NCBI RefSeq assembly: GCF_026339875.1
Contig: NZ_JAPEPZ010000001.1
Location: forward strand, 2,108,001 to 2,172,000
Direction of reading: 5' to 3'
Length of the DNA: 64,000 nt
From: Streptomyces sp. NBC_01571
GTDB taxonomy: Bacteria > Actinomycetota > Actinomycetes > Streptomycetales > Streptomycetaceae
Shown: piece after piece, positions 31,122 through 41,069 of the stretch
Position numbering within the stretch: the first letter of the stretch is position 1
Layout of the letters: each line of letters opens with the position of its first letter
Translations under genes and position numbers: made by a program
Notes under the pieces: generated by a model
Told to the model about the DNA's origin: nothing
Databases searched by the model: none
The model's input: the letters and a program-made list of their open reading frames with translations, nothing else

Positions 31122-34025
31122 TCAGTCAACGAGGTAGTGGGCTTCGATGTAGGCGACGGTGGAGTCATACGGCTCCCCCACCGGCTTCAGCATGTACCGG
31201 CGGAAGACCGCGGCGGTGGCACGACGGACGCCTCGGTTGCGGGCGTCGGCGTTGTCCCATGACCGGGCGAGTGTGCGGGTGACCACCTGGTCGATCTCCT
31301 CGGCCAGGTTCCGCTCCGTGACGGTAAGGCCGGACGGTGCGTGGTCGTGGATGATCCGCGACAGGACGCCCACGTGGTCGTTGTCCAGCACAACGACAGC
31401 TTCATCGGGGTGCTTCTCGGCGTCCACGATGGCGCGGGCGACACGGAGAGCCTCAGACAGGAAGTCCAGTGCATCTTGGGAGTTCTGGATGATCCGGTCC
31501 CGCAGCTGCCTGATCCGCTCCGCCAGAGCGGTGTACTTCGCCGACCCCGGTTCGACGCCCCTTTCGAGGGCAGCCTTGATCTGGTCCAGGATCTCTGCCG
31601 CGGACGGGGGCGCCTCGTCCGAGCCGTCGTCCTTGTCGGGCTTGGGGCGGACGAGGGCCAGCAGCTCCTTGAGGATGGAGATGCCCTGGGCGTCCAGGAC
31701 GAGGGCTTCCTCCTGGGAGGCTGCCACAGAGAAGGAGTGCACGTGAGCGTTGATTATCTCCAGGACCATGGGCCCTAGTTCGCCTAGCCGTTCCTTCCTT
31801 TCCTCGTCGGAGGACTTCTTGAACAGGGTCGTGTACACGGATCCGAACAGCCCGAAGCCATCTCGGTACTTGGCGACCCGCTTGTCGGTGTTGATGAGCG
31901 GGTACAGGCGGGCCAGGAGCCGGTAGTCCTTGGTGAACACCTCGGCCGCGCCGGGGCTGGCGTCCAGGAAGATGTTGATGGCTCGCACAGACTCGTATCC
32001 GTGGACGGTGAGGTCCAGACCGTCCACGTCGGCGAGGAGGTCTTCGATGCGGGCGAAGGTGGTGCGGAACTCGGCGACCAGCTCGGTCAGGTCGGTGACA
32101 AACCCGCCGCCCTTGGCGGCTCCCTTTGCGGTGGGGTCGACGACGGCTCGCTGGACCTCTTCGGCCAGGCCGATGTAGTCCACGACCACGCCATCGGTCT
32201 TCACGAACCCGGTCGGGGACACCCAGGTGCGGTTCGGGCGGGTGATCGTCTGGAACAGGTTGTGGGCCTTCAGTGGCTTGTCCAGGTAGAGGACGCCCTC
32301 GTTGGGGGCGTCGAACCCGGTCATCAGCTTCGCGGTCACCACCAGGAAGCACAGCGGATCGTCCGGGGTGAGAAACCGCCGCTTCTGCTTCTCCTCGTCG
32401 ACCTCCGAGAGCTGGTACGGCCGCATGGCGGTGTCTTCGTCCTTGGAATCCTTGACGTGGATGTTCACCTCGGCGGTGATCCGCTCGTGCTTCCCGACCT
32501 CGGCGAGCACCTGTGACGCCTCGAACCCGGCCAGCAGCTCGTTGATCTTGTCCGTGTACGCCACGGCCAGCTCACGGTTGTAGGCGACGACCTGGGCCTT
32601 GAGGCCGTTGCGGTAGGCGCTGGCCAGGTAGTGGTCCACGATGTCCTGGCAGACCGTGTGGATGCGGTTGGGGTTGGCGAACACCGAGGTGAGACGCCCG
32701 AACTTGCGGGACAGGGCCTCGCGGTCGGGGTCGTCGAGGTCGAATTCATCGGCGAACTGGTCGAACTCGGCCTGCAGCGCCTGGTCGTTTATCTCGAAGG
32801 TGACCGGGTGCGGGTCCAATATGACCGGGACGGTCGCCTCGTCCAGCAGAGACCGGGACACCGAGTACCGGTGCAGCACCCTGTCCGGGTCTCTCTCCTC
32901 GCCGAAGAGTGCGAAGGTGTCGGTGGCGAGGTTCCTGACGGGGGTGCCGGTCATGCCGAAGAACTTCGCGTGCGGCAACGCTGCGCGCATCTGCCCGGCC
33001 AGGGACTTCGACTTGGCGGACTGAGTGCGGTGCGCCTCGTCAACCAGCACGATGATGTTGCCCCGGGGCGACAGGTTCTTGCCGGCGTCGGCGAATTTAT
33101 GGACGGTCGTGGAGATGACGCCGCGCACGTCATCGGCCAGCAGGGAGCGCAGTTGCTGGCTGGTGGCGGGCTTGTGGAAGTAGGCGTCCCCCATCGCGGA
33201 GGTGAACACCCCTGAGGTCTGTCGGACGAGGTCGGTCCGGTCCGAGAGCAGGATGATGGTGGGCGACTCGGTGCGGGTGTCGGTCAGCAGCAGCGCGGCG
33301 GCGAACACCATCAGCAGTGTCTTCCCGGACCCCTGGTGATGCCAGATCAGGCCCTTCGACCCGCCCTCCAGGACCCGCTCGTGGATCAGGTGCGCGGCCT
33401 CCATCTGCGGGTAGCGGGGCAGGTACTTCATGTCCGCCCCATCCCCGGAGGTGTCGAAGAGGGCGAAGTTGGCGAGCATGTCCAGGATCGTGGCCGGGTT
33501 TAGCAGCAGCTCGACGGAGCGCCGCACGTCGGCCTGCCCGGACAGGTTCTCGTCGTCGGCGGTGGACCGGAACGGCTGCCACAGGTTCACGGGCGCGCCA
33601 GCGGCACCGAAGCGCAGCTTCAGCCCGTCGGAGGCGACGGCGAAGACGTTGGGGGTGAAGAACCACGGGTATTTGTTGGCGGCCGGGCGCTCGAAGTCGA
33701 TGACCTTCAGGGCGTGCCACACGCCGTCGGCGTCCCGGAACTCCTTGTGCCCGCGCAGCAGGTTCACCACCAGCTCGTTGGCCCGCACCAGCCCGCCTTC
33801 GACGGCATTGACCGTGGCGACGATCTCCTCGACAACCGCGTCCACGTCGAACCCGGCGATCACCCCGGGGTTTAACCGGACCATGGCGTCCCGCAGCTGG
33901 CTGGCGATCACCGTCTGCGTCATCTCACGCGGCAACGATCTGCCCGCGGTGAAGCCCCAGCCCATCGGGAGAGACCACTGGATCATCAGGTTCTGGAACT
34001 CCCGCTCGCGAATGCCCTTCGCCAC
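31122..34025 (-). CDS. hsdR: Type I restriction enzyme translocase subunit HsdR, nuclease core apparently missing
   Basis: This is a 967-aa protein from a GTG at 34025, three bases after hsdS. The SF2 translocase is intact: IWHHQGSGKTLLMVFAAALL (Walker A), VLVDEAHRTQ (DEAH box), FFGMTGTPV (motif III) and a late NLFQTITRPNRT helicase motif. The C-terminal region is helical for complex assembly. The N-terminal part reads KVIDFERPAANKYPWFFTPN. In HsdR proteins, IDFE.P.xN is followed by about 55-60 residues carrying the D...E-x-K endonuclease motif before the ..LFTPNVxxVASDG segment. Here the two are fused directly and no E-x-K motif is present. The protein likely translocates but does not cut. 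Confidence 0.9.
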   Translation of the reverse strand: MAKGIREREFQNLMIQWSLPMGWGFTAGRSLPREMTQTVIASQLRDAMVRLNPGVIAGFDVDAVVEEIVATVNAVEGGLVRANELVVNLLRGHKEFRDADGVWHALKVIDFERPAANKYPWFFTPNVFAVASDGLKLRFGAAGAPVNLWQPFRSTADDENLSGQADVRRSVELLLNPATILDMLANFALFDTSGDGADMKYLPRYPQMEAAHLIHERVLEGGSKGLIWHHQGSGKTLLMVFAAALLLTDTRTESPTIILLSDRTDLVRQTSGVFTSAMGDAYFHKPATSQQLRSLLADDVRGVISTTVHKFADAGKNLSPRGNIIVLVDEAHRTQSAKSKSLAGQMRAALPHAKFFGMTGTPVRNLATDTFALFGEERDPDRVLHRYSVSRSLLDEATVPVILDPHPVTFEINDQALQAEFDQFADEFDLDDPDREALSRKFGRLTSVFANPNRIHTVCQDIVDHYLASAYRNGLKAQVVAYNRELAVAYTDKINELLAGFEASQVLAEVGKHERITAEVNIHVKDSKDEDTAMRPYQLSEVDEEKQKRRFLTPDDPLCFLVVTAKLMTGFDAPNEGVLYLDKPLKAHNLFQTITRPNRTWVSPTGFVKTDGVVVDYIGLAEEVQRAVVDPTAKGAAKGGGFVTDLTELVAEFRTTFARIEDLLADVDGLDLTVHGYESVRAINIFLDASPGAAEVFTKDYRLLARLYPLINTDKRVAKYRDGFGLFGSVYTTLFKKSSDEERKERLGELGPMVLEIINAHVHSFSVAASQEEALVLDAQGISILKELLALVRPKPDKDDGSDEAPPSAAEILDQIKAALERGVEPGSAKYTALAERIRQLRDRIIQNSQDALDFLSEALRVARAIVDAEKHPDEAVVVLDNDHVGVLSRIIHDHAPSGLTVTERNLAEEIDQVVTRTLARSWDNADARNRGVRRATAAVFRRYMLKPVGEPYDSTVAYIEAHYLVD

Positions 34026-34028
34026 GGC

Positions 34029-35225
34029 TCAGACCTCCAACTCGGCGGACTCAATATCGATAGTGCGGTCCAGCAGACCCGACAGCAACCTCGCCCGGAC
34101 TTTACGGAGACGGGCGGCCTCTGCGCGGATCGCAGCGACCTGCCCCTCGATTGCGTCTAGGGCGTCCGCTGCCTGCTCCTGCTCAGGCCGGGACGGGATG
34201 GGAAGCATCAACGACAGAAGCTGGTCGGGATTGAGGCGCTTACGGCGCTGCACGGTCCCGACGACCCGACTCTGCATTTCAGCCCACAATCGAGGTGTCC
34301 GGCAGACGTGCTTCATCCACGCTGGGGCAACGTCAGCGGAGAGAGTGAAGGTCGGGAACTCGTTGCTCGCCACGAAGCCTTCGAACTCGGCAGGGACCAC
34401 CGTAATCGGCCCCTCCCAAGCAGTCAGCTTCCGCATTACCACCTGGTTCTCCCGAAGGACGTTCATCGCGGTGTACTCGGCATCAGCCCCGTCGAACGCG
34501 TCTTTGTCAACAAGCCCCTTGCCAGCATTGAGCACTCCAGCAAGGTGGTAAGTCGTCCCTGATTCCATTGGGGTCCGCACAACGTCGAGGTGCATCACGT
34601 CTCCGAGGGACCGGGACACTGCCTCGTCGCCCTCAGCGGTGCACCAGAGCAGAGGCGCAGCCGCCCGGTACACACCCTCCAGGGCCTCTGCTTCGTCGTC
34701 GAGTGCGGCGATCTGGTCGTCGACCGCACTGACAACTTCGACGATCCGCTCTTGCACCCGCTGAGGGGGCACTGGAATCTCGATCAGGCTGAGGCTCGCA
34801 CCCGAGATCCGCACGACCTTCGTTTCGGATACGTACTTGACCTTCTGTGAATGGAACAGGGATGACGCGAAGAAGTACGAGACGTACGCAGGATCGAATC
34901 CGTGACGGAAGATATAGCAGTCATCGTGAACTGCAACGTCGTCGTCGCCCAGCCATGCAACCGCCTTTCCGACGTCATCAACGTTCTCGCTGGTCGCGGC
35001 GATGACCAGATCTCCGGGGTGAGCAAGGCGCATTCGCGCACGAGAATCTTCGGCCAGGAACGTGAGTGGATCCCTCGCGATAGCCCCAAAGTTAGTGTGA
35101 ATCTGCGCGTAGTGAATACAGCCGAGCCCAGATTCCACGTAGTCGTTCTTCGTGAAACGACGACCGCGGACCAGTTCTCCAACTTCGGCGAGCGCCTTCT
35201 GGGCCCACTCCGACTGCTCACTCAT
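34029..35225 (-). CDS. hsdS: Type I restriction-modification specificity subunit HsdS
   Basis: This is a 398-aa protein starting MSEQSEWAQKALAEVGELVR. It has two target-recognition domains, each followed by a conserved helix: SLSLIEIPVPPQRVQERIVE at about 180-205 and LLSLMLPIPSRPEQEQAADA at about 345-370. The TRDs read the two halves of the split recognition site. The start overlaps the hsdM stop by 8 bp. Both TRDs look complete. Confidence 0.9.
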   Translation of the reverse strand: MSEQSEWAQKALAEVGELVRGRRFTKNDYVESGLGCIHYAQIHTNFGAIARDPLTFLAEDSRARMRLAHPGDLVIAATSENVDDVGKAVAWLGDDDVAVHDDCYIFRHGFDPAYVSYFFASSLFHSQKVKYVSETKVVRISGASLSLIEIPVPPQRVQERIVEVVSAVDDQIAALDDEAEALEGVYRAAAPLLWCTAEGDEAVSRSLGDVMHLDVVRTPMESGTTYHLAGVLNAGKGLVDKDAFDGADAEYTAMNVLRENQVVMRKLTAWEGPITVVPAEFEGFVASNEFPTFTLSADVAPAWMKHVCRTPRLWAEMQSRVVGTVQRRKRLNPDQLLSLMLPIPSRPEQEQAADALDAIEGQVAAIRAEAARLRKVRARLLSGLLDRTIDIESAELEV

Positions 35226-36786
35226 CAAAGCCCTCGATTCCGGCGGACGCGAGGACCGTGAGCATCCGCTGCTCGACCTTCTGGCGTTCGGCGCGAGCAA
35301 TGTTGTAGGCGTCGATGAGGGTGCCCAGGTCTTCCTGCTCGGCAGCGACATGTTTGATGTACCTGCCGATGTTGAGGTCGTACCCGTTCGCCACGATCTC
35401 CGACAGTGGAGCAAATCGTGCGGCCAGGCCGCCGGGGTCGACCGGATGGCCGTCGGCATCGAAGGTGGAGTGGTAGGCGGTCACCACGTTGGCGATGTCA
35501 GCGTCGGTGAGGATATTTCGGTTGGTGGCCTTAGCGAAGCGCGTGGAGGCGTCGATGAACAGCACGCCACCCTGCCGCTCTGGGGCCTTGGTGCCGGGAG
35601 CGCGGAAAACCACGACGCAGGTCGGGATAGTGGTGCTGTAGAAGAGGTTGGGCGGCAGCCCGATGACGGCTTCGAGGAGGTCGTCATCCAGGACACTGCG
35701 TCGGATGGCTCCTTCTTCGCCGCCGCGGAAGAGTACCCCGTGGGGTAGAACGACGCCGGCTCGGCCCTTCTTCGGGGCCATGCTGGCGATCATGTGCTGC
35801 ACGAACGCCCAGTCGGCTGACTTCGCCGGCGCGGTGCCGCCGATGGCGCGGGGGTCGCTGGTCCAGGGCTTCCACTTCAGGCTGTAGGGCGGGTTGGCGA
35901 GGATCACATCGAACTGCGCGATGGACCCGTCAGGCTTCTTGAAGCGCGGGTCCTTCAGGGTGTCGCCGACCTCGACTTTGAACTGGGTGAGGTTGTGCAT
36001 GAAGAGGTTCATGCGGGCCACACCAGCGGTGTCCTGTACGGCCTCCTGTCCATAGAGTTTGAGCGTGTAGCCACGACCGCCGTGGGCCTTCAGGAGGTTC
36101 GCGGAGGCGATGAGCATGCCGCCCGATCCGCAGGTTGGGTCGTACACCGACTCGAAGCCCTTGGGGTCCAGGACCTCGACGATCAGCTCGACGACCTCGC
36201 GCGGAGTGAAGAACTGGCCGGCGCGGGTGCCGGATCCGTCGGAGAACCGCTTCAGCAGGTACTCGTACGCCCCACCGAGCACGTCGTGGGACATGTTGCC
36301 CTCGTGCATCTTCGGGGTGCGATCCATCGTCTGCATGACCGCCGCCAACACCTCGCCCGACAGCACCTCTTCGGAGGTCCAGGTCATGGACCCGAACAGG
36401 CGGGAGAACTTGTCAGGGTTGGCCGTCTCGATCGCCTGCAGAGAGGCGCGGACCCGCTGGCCGAGGCCGGGCTGGGTGATGGTGCCGAGGATGGACGACC
36501 AGGATGCGCGACGCTCTTGGACGGTTCCGGGGTGGATGAACGGAATCTCGAACGACTGGTAGTCGCGGTACTCGATCTCGCGGGCTTCCTCGGCAGCGAG
36601 CCCGTCCAGAAGGTCCTTGTTCTCGGTGAGGAACTCCTGGTGGTGGTGCTCCCAGGTGTCCGACAGGTACTTCCAGAACATCAGCGGGAAGACGACCGAG
36701 GAGTACTGCGCTTCGGGCATCGCCACGCGCAGCTCGTCGGCGGCGTCCCACAACCGGTTCTCGATCTCCTGCTGGGTCACTGCCAT
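35218..36786 (-). CDS. hsdM: Type I DNA adenine methyltransferase HsdM
   Basis: This is a 522-aa protein. The N-terminal helical domain begins MAVTQQEIENRLWDAADELR, with FPLMFWKYLSDTWEHHH. The catalytic domain has VYDPTCGSGGMLIASANLL (SAM motif I) and ILANPPYSLKWKPW (NPPY, motif IV for N6-adenine). GQFFTPREVVELIVEVLDPK is the family signature. It is the first gene of the hsdM-hsdS-hsdR operon and should methylate the host's sites. Confidence 0.95.
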   Translation of the reverse strand: MAVTQQEIENRLWDAADELRVAMPEAQYSSVVFPLMFWKYLSDTWEHHHQEFLTENKDLLDGLAAEEAREIEYRDYQSFEIPFIHPGTVQERRASWSSILGTITQPGLGQRVRASLQAIETANPDKFSRLFGSMTWTSEEVLSGEVLAAVMQTMDRTPKMHEGNMSHDVLGGAYEYLLKRFSDGSGTRAGQFFTPREVVELIVEVLDPKGFESVYDPTCGSGGMLIASANLLKAHGGRGYTLKLYGQEAVQDTAGVARMNLFMHNLTQFKVEVGDTLKDPRFKKPDGSIAQFDVILANPPYSLKWKPWTSDPRAIGGTAPAKSADWAFVQHMIASMAPKKGRAGVVLPHGVLFRGGEEGAIRRSVLDDDLLEAVIGLPPNLFYSTTIPTCVVVFRAPGTKAPERQGGVLFIDASTRFAKATNRNILTDADIANVVTAYHSTFDADGHPVDPGGLAARFAPLSEIVANGYDLNIGRYIKHVAAEQEDLGTLIDAYNIARAERQKVEQRMLTVLASAGIEGFDE

Positions 36787-37257
36787 CAGTCGGGGGTGTC
36801 CTTGCTCGTCAAAGGGTGGCGACCCGAAGGGCCGTGGTGTTCCTGCTGGTCACCCTATTTCGGGCGCGCCCCGCATGTACACGCTGGGCGTGTCCTGCCG
36901 GCTTGAACACACGCGGGGCGTTCGACACCCGCCTCGATCAGGCTGGTCGAAACCAGCCGCACCGGCTCGCCGCCGACAAGCAACTCCTTGGTGCGGTTGC
37001 TGGCTTCATGGTGACCTCCAGGCGCGGGCATACCCAATCCCTCACTATAGAAAGCGACTTCCGCGAACAACCTGCAGGTCGCCAACCTACGCGCCGCCAC
37101 TGACATTGACAGGCCCACACAAACGGGTGAAACAGCTGAGCGGCGCCTGGAGCGCGGCTGCCGTGGTGCTGCGGCCGAGCCGGGACCAGGCTGGGTGACC
37201 GGTCGGGTAACGGGGCGCAGGCCGCGTGCGGCGAGCACCTGGTCCGCGTCGGCCAGC
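36787..37257. other. Gap with a short Cas3/helicase-like coding remnant
   Basis: On the minus strand, about 36918-36995 reads RTKELLVGGEPVRLVSTSLI then EAGV, which resembles the VSTxLIEAGVD helicase motif of Cas3 and some DEAD-box proteins. It runs into non-coding sequence and stops. A TATAGT (37044-37049) with TTGTTC 15 bp upstream on the same strand could be a promoter. No CRISPR repeats or other cas genes are nearby. Confidence 0.3.
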
Positions 37258-38418
37258 TCATCCCGGCTCTGCTGGACCCTGGAGAGCAGGCTTCGTTGGT
37301 TGTCGCTGGTAGTGGAGTCCGGGCGCGCGGTCGAGGTCGAGGACGAAGCCGTCTGCTGCTGGCTCTTCGCCGTCTGCTGGGGTGGTGGGGAGTGTGAGGG
37401 TGCAGGCGAGTGCGGTGTACGTCGTGGGTCCAGTGCGGGTGAGGCGGTCGCGGGTGCCCCGGTGCCACAGGTAGAGGGAGCCCGCGCTGTACGTAAGGCG
37501 GACGGTGCCGGGTACGTCCTGGCAGACGTACGTGCCCAGTGGGGTGTGCGGCGTGTCGCTGTCGGGGCGGTCCACGGGGATGGATTGTGGTGCGGGGCGG
37601 TGCTGCAGGGCTCGGGACAGGGTCTCACGTGGGTCGGCTTCGGGGTGACGGCCGAGTTCGGCGAGTGCGGTGGCCGTGACGTGGTCGGCCGCGATACCGG
37701 TGTGGTTGGACAGGCAGATGACGCGGAGTCCTGAGCTTGTGAGGTGGGTGGCGGCGGAGAACCCATGTTCGTGGCCGTAGTGGAAGACGGCGGTGCGGTC
37801 GGTGCGCGGGTCGGCGTACAGGCCGGCGCCGTACGTGAACGGATGGTGATCGCTGGGGCGGTAGCTGAGGTGCTGCTCGAACGGGAGGGTGGCGATGGCG
37901 GGTTGACATGCGTGCCAGAGGTGGTCGAGCCAGCGGTCGAGGTCGGAGGCGGTGCACCAGAGGGAGCCGGGGCCGGGCAGCGTGACCGGGCGCTGCTGGT
38001 GGAGCAGCCAGCCGGACATGGTCGGCTGGTAGCTGGCGGCGGCACCAGGGATGACCTCGCGCGGATCGGTCTTGAAGCGGGTGGAGGCCATGCCGAGCGG
38101 GGTGAAGACCTGCTGGTCGGCGATCTCGTGGAGACCGGTTCCGTGGACGTGCTTGAGGATTTCGCTGAGCAGGAGGTAGCCGGTGTTGCTGTAGAGGAAG
38201 CGGCCGGGTTCGACGGCGCGGTGCTGTTGGCGGCAGGCCAGTTGCAGCAGGTCGTCGGCGGTGTAGTGGTCGAGGTCGCGGAAGCCGGCGAGGGAGAGCA
38301 GGGATTCGGCGTCGCGGATGCCGCCGCGATGCTGGATCAGTTCGCTGACGGTCACGCCGGGGATGCGGAAGCGCGGCAGGATGTCGCTGACCGGCCGATT
38401 CAGGTCGAGGAGGTGGTC
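37258..38418 (-). pseudogene. Serine beta-lactamase-family hydrolase, N-terminus missing
   Basis: The frame holds the C-terminal part of a class C beta-lactamase/esterase-like enzyme: PVSDILPRFRIPGVTVSELI, FLYSNTGYLLLSEILKHVHG (YSN motif), FTPLGMASTRFKTDP and FHYGHEHGF (HxG motif). The SxxK serine that should precede it is absent. Similarity ends at about 38418, where an ATP-grasp fragment on the opposite strand begins. The C-terminal beta-rich domain (GTYVCQDVPGTVRLTYSAGS) is complete. Confidence 0.75.
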
Positions 38419-38419
38419 G

Positions 38420-39480
38420 CGAGCGCCGCGTACGCCCGCCGCCATCGTGTCGGCGCGGTGCTGACCGTCAACGAGTACCTGACCGAGCTCGCCGCGCATC
38501 TCTGCGCCGAGCTGGGGGTGCCCGGCAACGAGCCGGGCCGGGCACGGGCGGCCCGGGACAAGGCCGTCATGAGCGAGGCGTTCGTGGCGGCCGGGGTGCG
38601 CACCCCGTACACCGTTCTCGTCCGCGACTATGCCGGTCTGCGGGCCGCCCTGGCGGACCCGAGGCTCGGTTTCCCATGCGTGCTCAAGCCTCTGTCCGGG
38701 GCAGGCTCCGCAGGCGTCACGGTGGTGAGCGGCCCAGCCGGTGCGGCCGAGGCCACCCGCGTCGCCCGCGAGGCGGTCGGCATGTACGGAAGCGGCGGCG
38801 ACCCGGGCGTCCTGGTCCAGGCGTTCGCCGTCGGGGCGGAGTACAGCGTCGAGTCCCTCACCCAGGACGGCACCACGACGCATCTTGCCGTGCCCCGGAA
38901 GCAGGTGACCGGCGGCGCTAAGAGGGTCGAGACGGGGCACAGCCTGCCTGTCTCCCTGCCCCCGGCCGTAGTGGCGGCCGTGTACCGGGAGTGGGAGGCG
39001 GCCATCCGGGCGGCCGGTATCCGGCACGGGGCCTCGCACACCGAGGTCATCGTCGGCGGGGACGGGCGGTGCACGGTCATCGAGGTCGGCGCCCGCCTCG
39101 CCGCCGGACACATCGGAGTCCTGATCCAACACGCCCTGGGCATCGACGTGTGGGCGGCGCTGCTCGATGTCGCCCTCGGCCGGCCTGCCGCGCTCGCCCC
39201 CGCCGCCTGCGGATACGCGACCGTGCGGTTCGTGATCAGCCCGCGCGCCGGGCGGCTGGCCTCCGTCACGGGTTTCCGAAGACGGGGCCGGGTGTCCCGT
39301 TCGTCCGCTGGCGGGCAGCGATCGGCGGCCTCGTCCACGAGCCGGGCGCCAACGGCCACCGGCTGGGGGCGTTCGTGGTCACCGGCCCAGAGGCCGCCGA
39401 GGTCGAGGAGCGGGCCGACGCACTCCTGCGGCGGGTCCGCATCCACGTCGAACCAGCCCCAGAGAACCCCGGTCAGGTCA
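38420..39480 (+). pseudogene. ATP-grasp ligase, truncated and frameshifted
   Basis: From about 38425 the frame reads AVLTVNEYLTELAAHLCAEL and RDKAVMSEAFVAAGVRTPYT, then GFPCVLKPLSGAGSAGVTVV (ATP-binding loop), EYSVESLTQDG and CTVIEVGARLAAGHIGVLIQ (metal ligands). This is a carboxylate-amine ligase of the ATP-grasp family. The N-terminal domain is lost at the beta-lactamase junction. Near 39275 the frame shifts: FPKTGPGVPFVRWRAAIGGL continues in another frame to a TGA. It may have been part of a peptide or metabolite pathway now deleted. Confidence 0.75.
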
Positions 39481-40459
39481 GGCCGGAGAGCACCTCGGCC
39501 ATTGCGCCGTAGCTCTCGCGGACCGCGTCCGCCTTGCCCAGCCGGTGGCGTTCGAGTCGGATCGCGCCCAAGTGCCGGGCCTCGTAGACCCGCGCCCGCC
39601 ACACCGCTGCGGGCGAGCGGTCCAGCGCACCGTAGGGCTCCCAGAACACCATCCGCTCATCGTCCTTGGCCGTAGCCATGCGGATGGTCCAGTCAGCGGC
39701 CGGGTCACCAAATGAGGTGCGGTCGAAGTCCATGACGCCGGTGATCACCGGCTCGGGCGCTGCCGAGCCCAACAGGGCGTTGATCGTCCACAGATCTCCG
39801 GTCAGCAGCCTCGGCTCGACGACTTCGTCCAGCACACTGCGGTCGTGTGCTGCCGCCGCGGCGACCTTCCGTACGTCGGCCGCGTCCAGGCCGACGCCGT
39901 CCAGGTCGGCGGCGATCTCCTCCAGCGACGTGATCACCGCCTCGCTCCACGTCCCGTACCCCGGGCCGCCGACTGGACCGAAGTACGCGCCGCGCACGTC
40001 GTGCACGGAGCGGGTAATGGCGCCCATCTGCCGGAAGAACGTCGGCCACGCGGTACGCGGGTACGTCCCCAGGTGCTCCGGAGCCGGGACGCCGTCCCGG
40101 TACGTCTGGATCATCCAGTCCCGGCCGATCACCTCGTGCGACCAGTCCGCCGCGATCACTCGTGGCATCAGCGGCGCGATCACTGCCAGCCAGGGCACGG
40201 AGGCGTATTCGTTGCGCATCAACTGCTGCTCGGAACGGAACTGACGGCCCGGCTCCGGCGCCACCCGCAGGATCACCGGCCGGTCCTGGCCAGCCAGCTC
40301 GACCTTGTACGTGCTGTTGTACATGCCCATGCCCAACTCGACGGCGGACAGCGGGCGGCTCTCGGATCCGAAGGCCCGGTCGCACACCGACGTGATCTCC
40401 TCGGGGTCCAGCGACTGCTGGAACGCTCCGGCGGCACGCCTGACCGGACGGAACTCCAT
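39473..40459 (-). CDS. Aminoglycoside-phosphotransferase-family kinase
   Basis: This is a 328-aa protein from the ATG at 40459 with AGGAG upstream. VELGMGMYNSTYKVEL is the nucleotide loop. RLLTGDLWTINALLG is the HGD-type catalytic loop (G-D-L...N variant, the His being replaced). GVMDFDRTSFGDPAADW is the metal-binding DFD. The APH fold phosphorylates antibiotics or small metabolites. Its stop lies against the end of the convergent ATP-grasp remnant. Confidence 0.8.
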   Translation of the reverse strand: MEFRPVRRAAGAFQQSLDPEEITSVCDRAFGSESRPLSAVELGMGMYNSTYKVELAGQDRPVILRVAPEPGRQFRSEQQLMRNEYASVPWLAVIAPLMPRVIAADWSHEVIGRDWMIQTYRDGVPAPEHLGTYPRTAWPTFFRQMGAITRSVHDVRGAYFGPVGGPGYGTWSEAVITSLEEIAADLDGVGLDAADVRKVAAAAAHDRSVLDEVVEPRLLTGDLWTINALLGSAAPEPVITGVMDFDRTSFGDPAADWTIRMATAKDDERMVFWEPYGALDRSPAAVWRARVYEARHLGAIRLERHRLGKADAVRESYGAMAEVLSGLT

Positions 40460-40666
40460 GAGACTCCTCGGAACTCGTGTGCGGACACCAACGCAGAGCG
40501 GCACCGCCCGGTCAGTACGAGGACGCTCCGGCTTGGCGCCTTGGCACGGCCCTGGACCGTACCCCAGCGATGCTATCGAGGGGTGCGGCGCCAGAGCCTC
40601 AGCCGCAGCGACAGGGAAGCTCCCCGGAATTGAAGATCCCGAAGTGCCCTCAACGCCGGGGTTGTG

Positions 40667-40912
40667 TCAACTACATGAGCCGTACGGCGCCATGAGGCTC
40701 GCACTGTGCGGCAGCTGCCGCACAGTGCGAGCCTCAGCGATCTGTCGACGCAGCCGCTCGATTTCGTCGTGCTCGGCGGCGAGCCGAGAGATGCCCAGAA
40801 CCTTGCACTCGGTGAGCTCGTCGATCTCTTGATCGCGGGCGAGGACACGCACCCTCAAGTTGGCGACCTCGGCCTTGAGTCGCTCGATCTGTGCGTCGCG
40901 TGGGTTCGGTCA
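40667..40912 (-). pseudogene. Coiled-coil C-terminal fragment of an integrase-associated protein
   Basis: The frame reads DAQIERLKAEVANLRVRVLA, ARDQEIDELTECKVLGISRL and AAEHDEIERLRRQIAEA. This heptad-rich tail resembles proteins that accompany tyrosine recombinases in actinobacterial mobile elements. No N-terminus is present. Its 3' end falls in the 44-bp palindrome, so the natural terminus was probably altered there. Confidence 0.5.
40693..40736. repeat. 44-bp perfect palindrome with no loop
   Basis: TGAGGCTCGCACTGTGCGGC continues to a centre at GCAG|CTGC (40714/40715) and then repeats inverted to 40736 with no mismatch. A perfect loopless palindrome of this length is unstable in DNA and rarely kept by chance. 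It may be a fold-back scar of the event that truncated the coiled-coil gene, or a binding or replication site. Confidence 0.85.
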
Positions 40913-41069
40913 CGTATTTCAGAGTGGCACCCGCAGGTCGCCCCGGAGGGCAACACCTGGCGATGCTCGGGCGTCCGACTGCGTGCTGCGCTCGATGACC
41001 GTCCCCCTCGCCCGCGCCGGGTGACGACGGCTCTTCTGCCGCATCAGCGCCGGTGCATGCCCGCTGTCC

